Positions 5,044 through 7,148 of a DNA stretch of 7,148 bases are shown here, piece after piece (within the stretch, counting starts at the first letter, position 1; each line of letters opens with the position of its first letter). This DNA is from Deltaproteobacteria bacterium UBA2957 (GTDB lineage: Bacteria > Myxococcota_A > UBA796): contig DEBL01000005.1 of the NCBI GenBank assembly GCA_002348535.1, positions 1 to 7,148 of the forward strand, given 5' to 3'. The translations under genes were made by a program, and so were the position numbers. The notes beneath the pieces are model-generated. The model saw only the letters and a program-made list of their open reading frames with translations, did not search any database and was not told the origin of the DNA.

Positions 5044-7148
5044 ATGAAGAACCAAGACACCATCGTGATGTCCAAGCCCACAGACGCCACACAAACTGTG
5101 GACGTTGCTCTGGACGCGATCACACCCCAAATGCTCCCCTTGCAGTTTGATCGATACACGCTGGTGGCGCTGTTGGGTGAAGGTGGAATGGCACGGGTGT
5201 TTCGCGCGGAACTGGTGGGCCCATCTGGTTTCATCAAACCCGTTGCCTTGAAGTTTCTGAAGTCTGAGACGGGCCACGTTTCGCTACACGAGCAGTTGCA
5301 TTTGACCCGCGAAGCCTGCTTGGTTGGCCAACTCAAGCATCGGAACTTGGTCGATGTGTATGAGCTGGGTGAACAGCGCGGCCAGCCGTTCATTTGTATG
5401 GAACTGGTCGAGGGGTACACACTGGCCGGATTGATTCGAATGCGTGGACCGCTGCCCGCTCCGGTCATCTTGGAGATTGCCATCGCTGTCGCTGAAGGAC
5501 TTGAGTGTGCTCACGCGATGAAGAGCAAACAGTCGACGTCGGGGCTTGTTCATTGCGACTTGAAGCCCTCCAATATTCTTGTCTCTCATCATGGCGACAT
5601 CAAGGTTGCCGACTTCGGAATTGCGATTCCAATGGCTGAGCTTCAAGGTGGGTTTGAGCAGAGTTTTGGAACCCTGTTTTACATGTCCCCAGAACAAATG
5701 ACCGGCGGTGTCCTTGATCTACGAACCGATGTGTTCTCCTTGTGCATGGTCATCGCCACATCGGTGTTGGGATACAACCCTGCTCAACGGCATGCCTCCG
5801 GTGACGCCTTAGACACGGGCTTGAATCCGAAGCTCAACGACGACGATATTCGGGCCATCAATGCCGCTGCACCCGGCTTGGCCACCATTGTGACCACAGG
5901 CTTGTCCGTGGCGCCGGATAACCGTCAGGCCAACATGACCGAACTCATTGCAGAGCTTCGCCAGCTGCAAGAAACAATTCCTCGAGGCGAACGCTTGGTG
6001 CATTGGTTGGCAACGACCAACGAAGACACACGCCCGCTTGCGTCGGACACGGTTGACTTGAACAAGACGACGGAGGGCCCCTCTTCCCTCACGCCCCCTC
6101 AAACGCATCGCAAATCGAGCAACCTCCCAAAGGAACAGGATATTTTTTGCGGTCGTCAACAGGAGTTGGACGAGCTCACATTGCTGCTGGCTGACGGTCA
6201 CCGGCTCATCACAATTCATGGGCCGGGTGGGGCGGGAAAAACCCGTGTGAGCCAGCAGATGGGGCGAAAAGCAGCCGCCTCAACGCAACGGCCTTGTTGG
6301 TTTGTCGACATCACCGACGCCACAGACTTGGCCGGAATCATGCTTCAAACCGCCGGAGTGCTCCGGGTAAAACTGACCGACCTCACCGCTGCCCAAGCCT
6401 TAGAAACACTGGGCACCGCGATGGCAGGACAGGGCGCTGCGCTGTTTATTTTCGATAACTGTGAGCAGGCTGTGGCGGATGCCGCCTTGGCGATGTCTAC
6501 GTGGTTGCAGCATGCGCCAGAAGCCGTTTTTTTGGTGACCACACGCGAGCCTTTAAACATTCAGGGGGAGCATATATTTCCCTTGGCGCCGCTGCCCGAT
6601 CTTGATGGTGTGGACTTGTTTGTGGCCCGTGCACGCGCGGCGGGAGCCCCTTGGCCCGATAACCAAGAAAACCGCACAGTCATTCGCCAACTGGTGACGA
6701 AGCTGGATGGACTGCCCCTCGCCATTGAATTGGCAGCGGCTCGCTCGCGCATGATGTCGCCAACACAGATGCTGACCCGACTCAATGACCGTTTCTCTGT
6801 GCTGCGCGGTGGCCGAAGGGATCAGCCTGCGCGGCAACAGACCTTGGAACGCTTGATCGACTGGTCCTGGCAGCTGCTGACACCCTGGGAGCAATCCGCG
6901 CTGATGCAGCTCTCGGTCTTTCAGGGGGGCTTCACTGTCCAAGCCGCCGAAGCTGTTCTTGATCTCAGTGTTTGGCCCGAGGCTGGGTGGGTAATGGATG
7001 TCGTGGGCTCGTTGCTCGACAAGAGTTTGGTGTACGCCACAGATGAAGGTCAACACGCCCGCTTCAACTTGCTGGTCAGTGTGAGCGACTTTGCCCAAAA
7101 GCGTTGGGCAGACACCGATCATTCGGGTGTGTCATCGGTCCAGAACCG
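5044..7148 (+). CDS. Ser/Thr protein kinase fused to a STAND (NB-ARC/AfsR-like) ATPase, PknK-like; 3' end outside window
   Basis: The frame is open from ATG 5044 to the window end, at least 701 residues, with no stop. After a Thr-rich leader, residues about 37-312 are a Hanks-type kinase: glycine loop LGEGGMARVF (45-53), VALK Lys70, helix C Glu90, catalytic loop HCDLKPSN (170-177, Asp172, Asn177), DFG 190-192, GT 209-210, SPE 215-217 and Asp229. The HRD arginine is Cys171, making it a non-RD kinase. After a linker comes a STAND ATPase: CGRQQEL near 369, Walker A GPGGAGKT (393-400), Walker B ALFIFDNCE (Asp471), sensor TTREPL (Arg501), GLPLAIELAAAR (from 556) and a winged-helix-like part (LIDWSWQLLTPWEQ, LSVFQGGFT, RFNLL). 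This ATPase module is typical of AfsR/LuxR-family regulators and of mycobacterial PknK. TPR or similar repeats probably follow beyond the window. Likely role: cytoplasmic signalling, with ATP-dependent oligomerisation controlling phosphorylation. Target and stimulus are unknown. Confidence 0.93.
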   Translation, partial: MKNQDTIVMSKPTDATQTVDVALDAITPQMLPLQFDRYTLVALLGEGGMARVFRAELVGPSGFIKPVALKFLKSETGHVSLHEQLHLTREACLVGQLKHRNLVDVYELGEQRGQPFICMELVEGYTLAGLIRMRGPLPAPVILEIAIAVAEGLECAHAMKSKQSTSGLVHCDLKPSNILVSHHGDIKVADFGIAIPMAELQGGFEQSFGTLFYMSPEQMTGGVLDLRTDVFSLCMVIATSVLGYNPAQRHASGDALDTGLNPKLNDDDIRAINAAAPGLATIVTTGLSVAPDNRQANMTELIAELRQLQETIPRGERLVHWLATTNEDTRPLASDTVDLNKTTEGPSSLTPPQTHRKSSNLPKEQDIFCGRQQELDELTLLLADGHRLITIHGPGGAGKTRVSQQMGRKAAASTQRPCWFVDITDATDLAGIMLQTAGVLRVKLTDLTAAQALETLGTAMAGQGAALFIFDNCEQAVADAALAMSTWLQHAPEAVFLVTTREPLNIQGEHIFPLAPLPDLDGVDLFVARARAAGAPWPDNQENRTVIRQLVTKLDGLPLAIELAAARSRMMSPTQMLTRLNDRFSVLRGGRRDQPARQQTLERLIDWSWQLLTPWEQSALMQLSVFQGGFTVQAAEAVLDLSVWPEAGWVMDVVGSLLDKSLVYATDEGQHARFNLLVSVSDFAQKRWADTDHSGVSSVQN

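Noticed and set aside
4737..5483. 248-codon antisense frame across the nuclease/kinase junction
   Set aside because: It overlaps two well-supported + strand genes and the gap between them, shows no domain-like pattern and has no ribosome site noticed.
6527..6533. T7 run forming a T TTT TTG heptamer in the kinase-STAND gene, a possible -1 frameshift site
   Set aside because: It lies in conserved coding sequence before the sensor motif. The -1 frame meets a stop after about 24 codons without a domain, and I see no stimulating structure. Chance is the simpler explanation.
6553..7122. 189-codon antisense frame opposite the STAND domain
   Set aside because: The + strand carries an intact kinase-STAND reading frame with conserved motifs throughout this stretch.

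Overview
The window carries four genes, all on the + strand, with no RNA gene, mobile element or CRISPR array recognised. It looks like chromosomal DNA of a GC-rich, secretion-heavy Gram-negative bacterium. Lipoproteins with Asp/Thr/Ser-rich linkers after the lipid cysteine, a long MopE-type metal-binding repeat array and a eukaryotic-like Ser/Thr kinase fused to a STAND ATPase are typical of Myxococcota and their deltaproteobacterial relatives. That assignment is an inference from protein style, not from a marker gene.

Layout: (1) 2-463 is the C-terminal end of an unrecognised, probably exported protein. (2) 464-662 is intergenic and holds a plausible sigma70-type promoter and a strong Shine-Dalgarno site. 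(3) 663-3833 encodes a 1056-residue lipoprotein made of a lipobox, an acidic linker, ten complete MopE-type Asp/Cys modules plus one half module, and a C-terminal glycine-rich domain resembling the ALK/LTK-type domain. (4) 3952-4917 encodes an exported, probably lipid-anchored endonuclease/exonuclease/phosphatase (EEP) family enzyme with its catalytic motifs intact. (5) 5044 to the window end is a long open frame with no stop inside the window. It encodes a Ser/Thr protein kinase with HCD instead of HRD, followed by a PknK/AfsR-like NB-ARC-type ATPase and the start of its helical part.

The first three genes look like cell-envelope or surface products, and the fourth is a cytoplasmic signalling protein. 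Gaps of about 120 to 200 bases between genes, and a promoter before gene 2, argue against one tight operon. A functional link between the surface lipoproteins and the kinase-STAND protein is not shown by the sequence. The most distinctive items are the MopE-array/glycine-rich-domain lipoprotein with its internal duplication history, and the non-RD kinase-STAND fusion.
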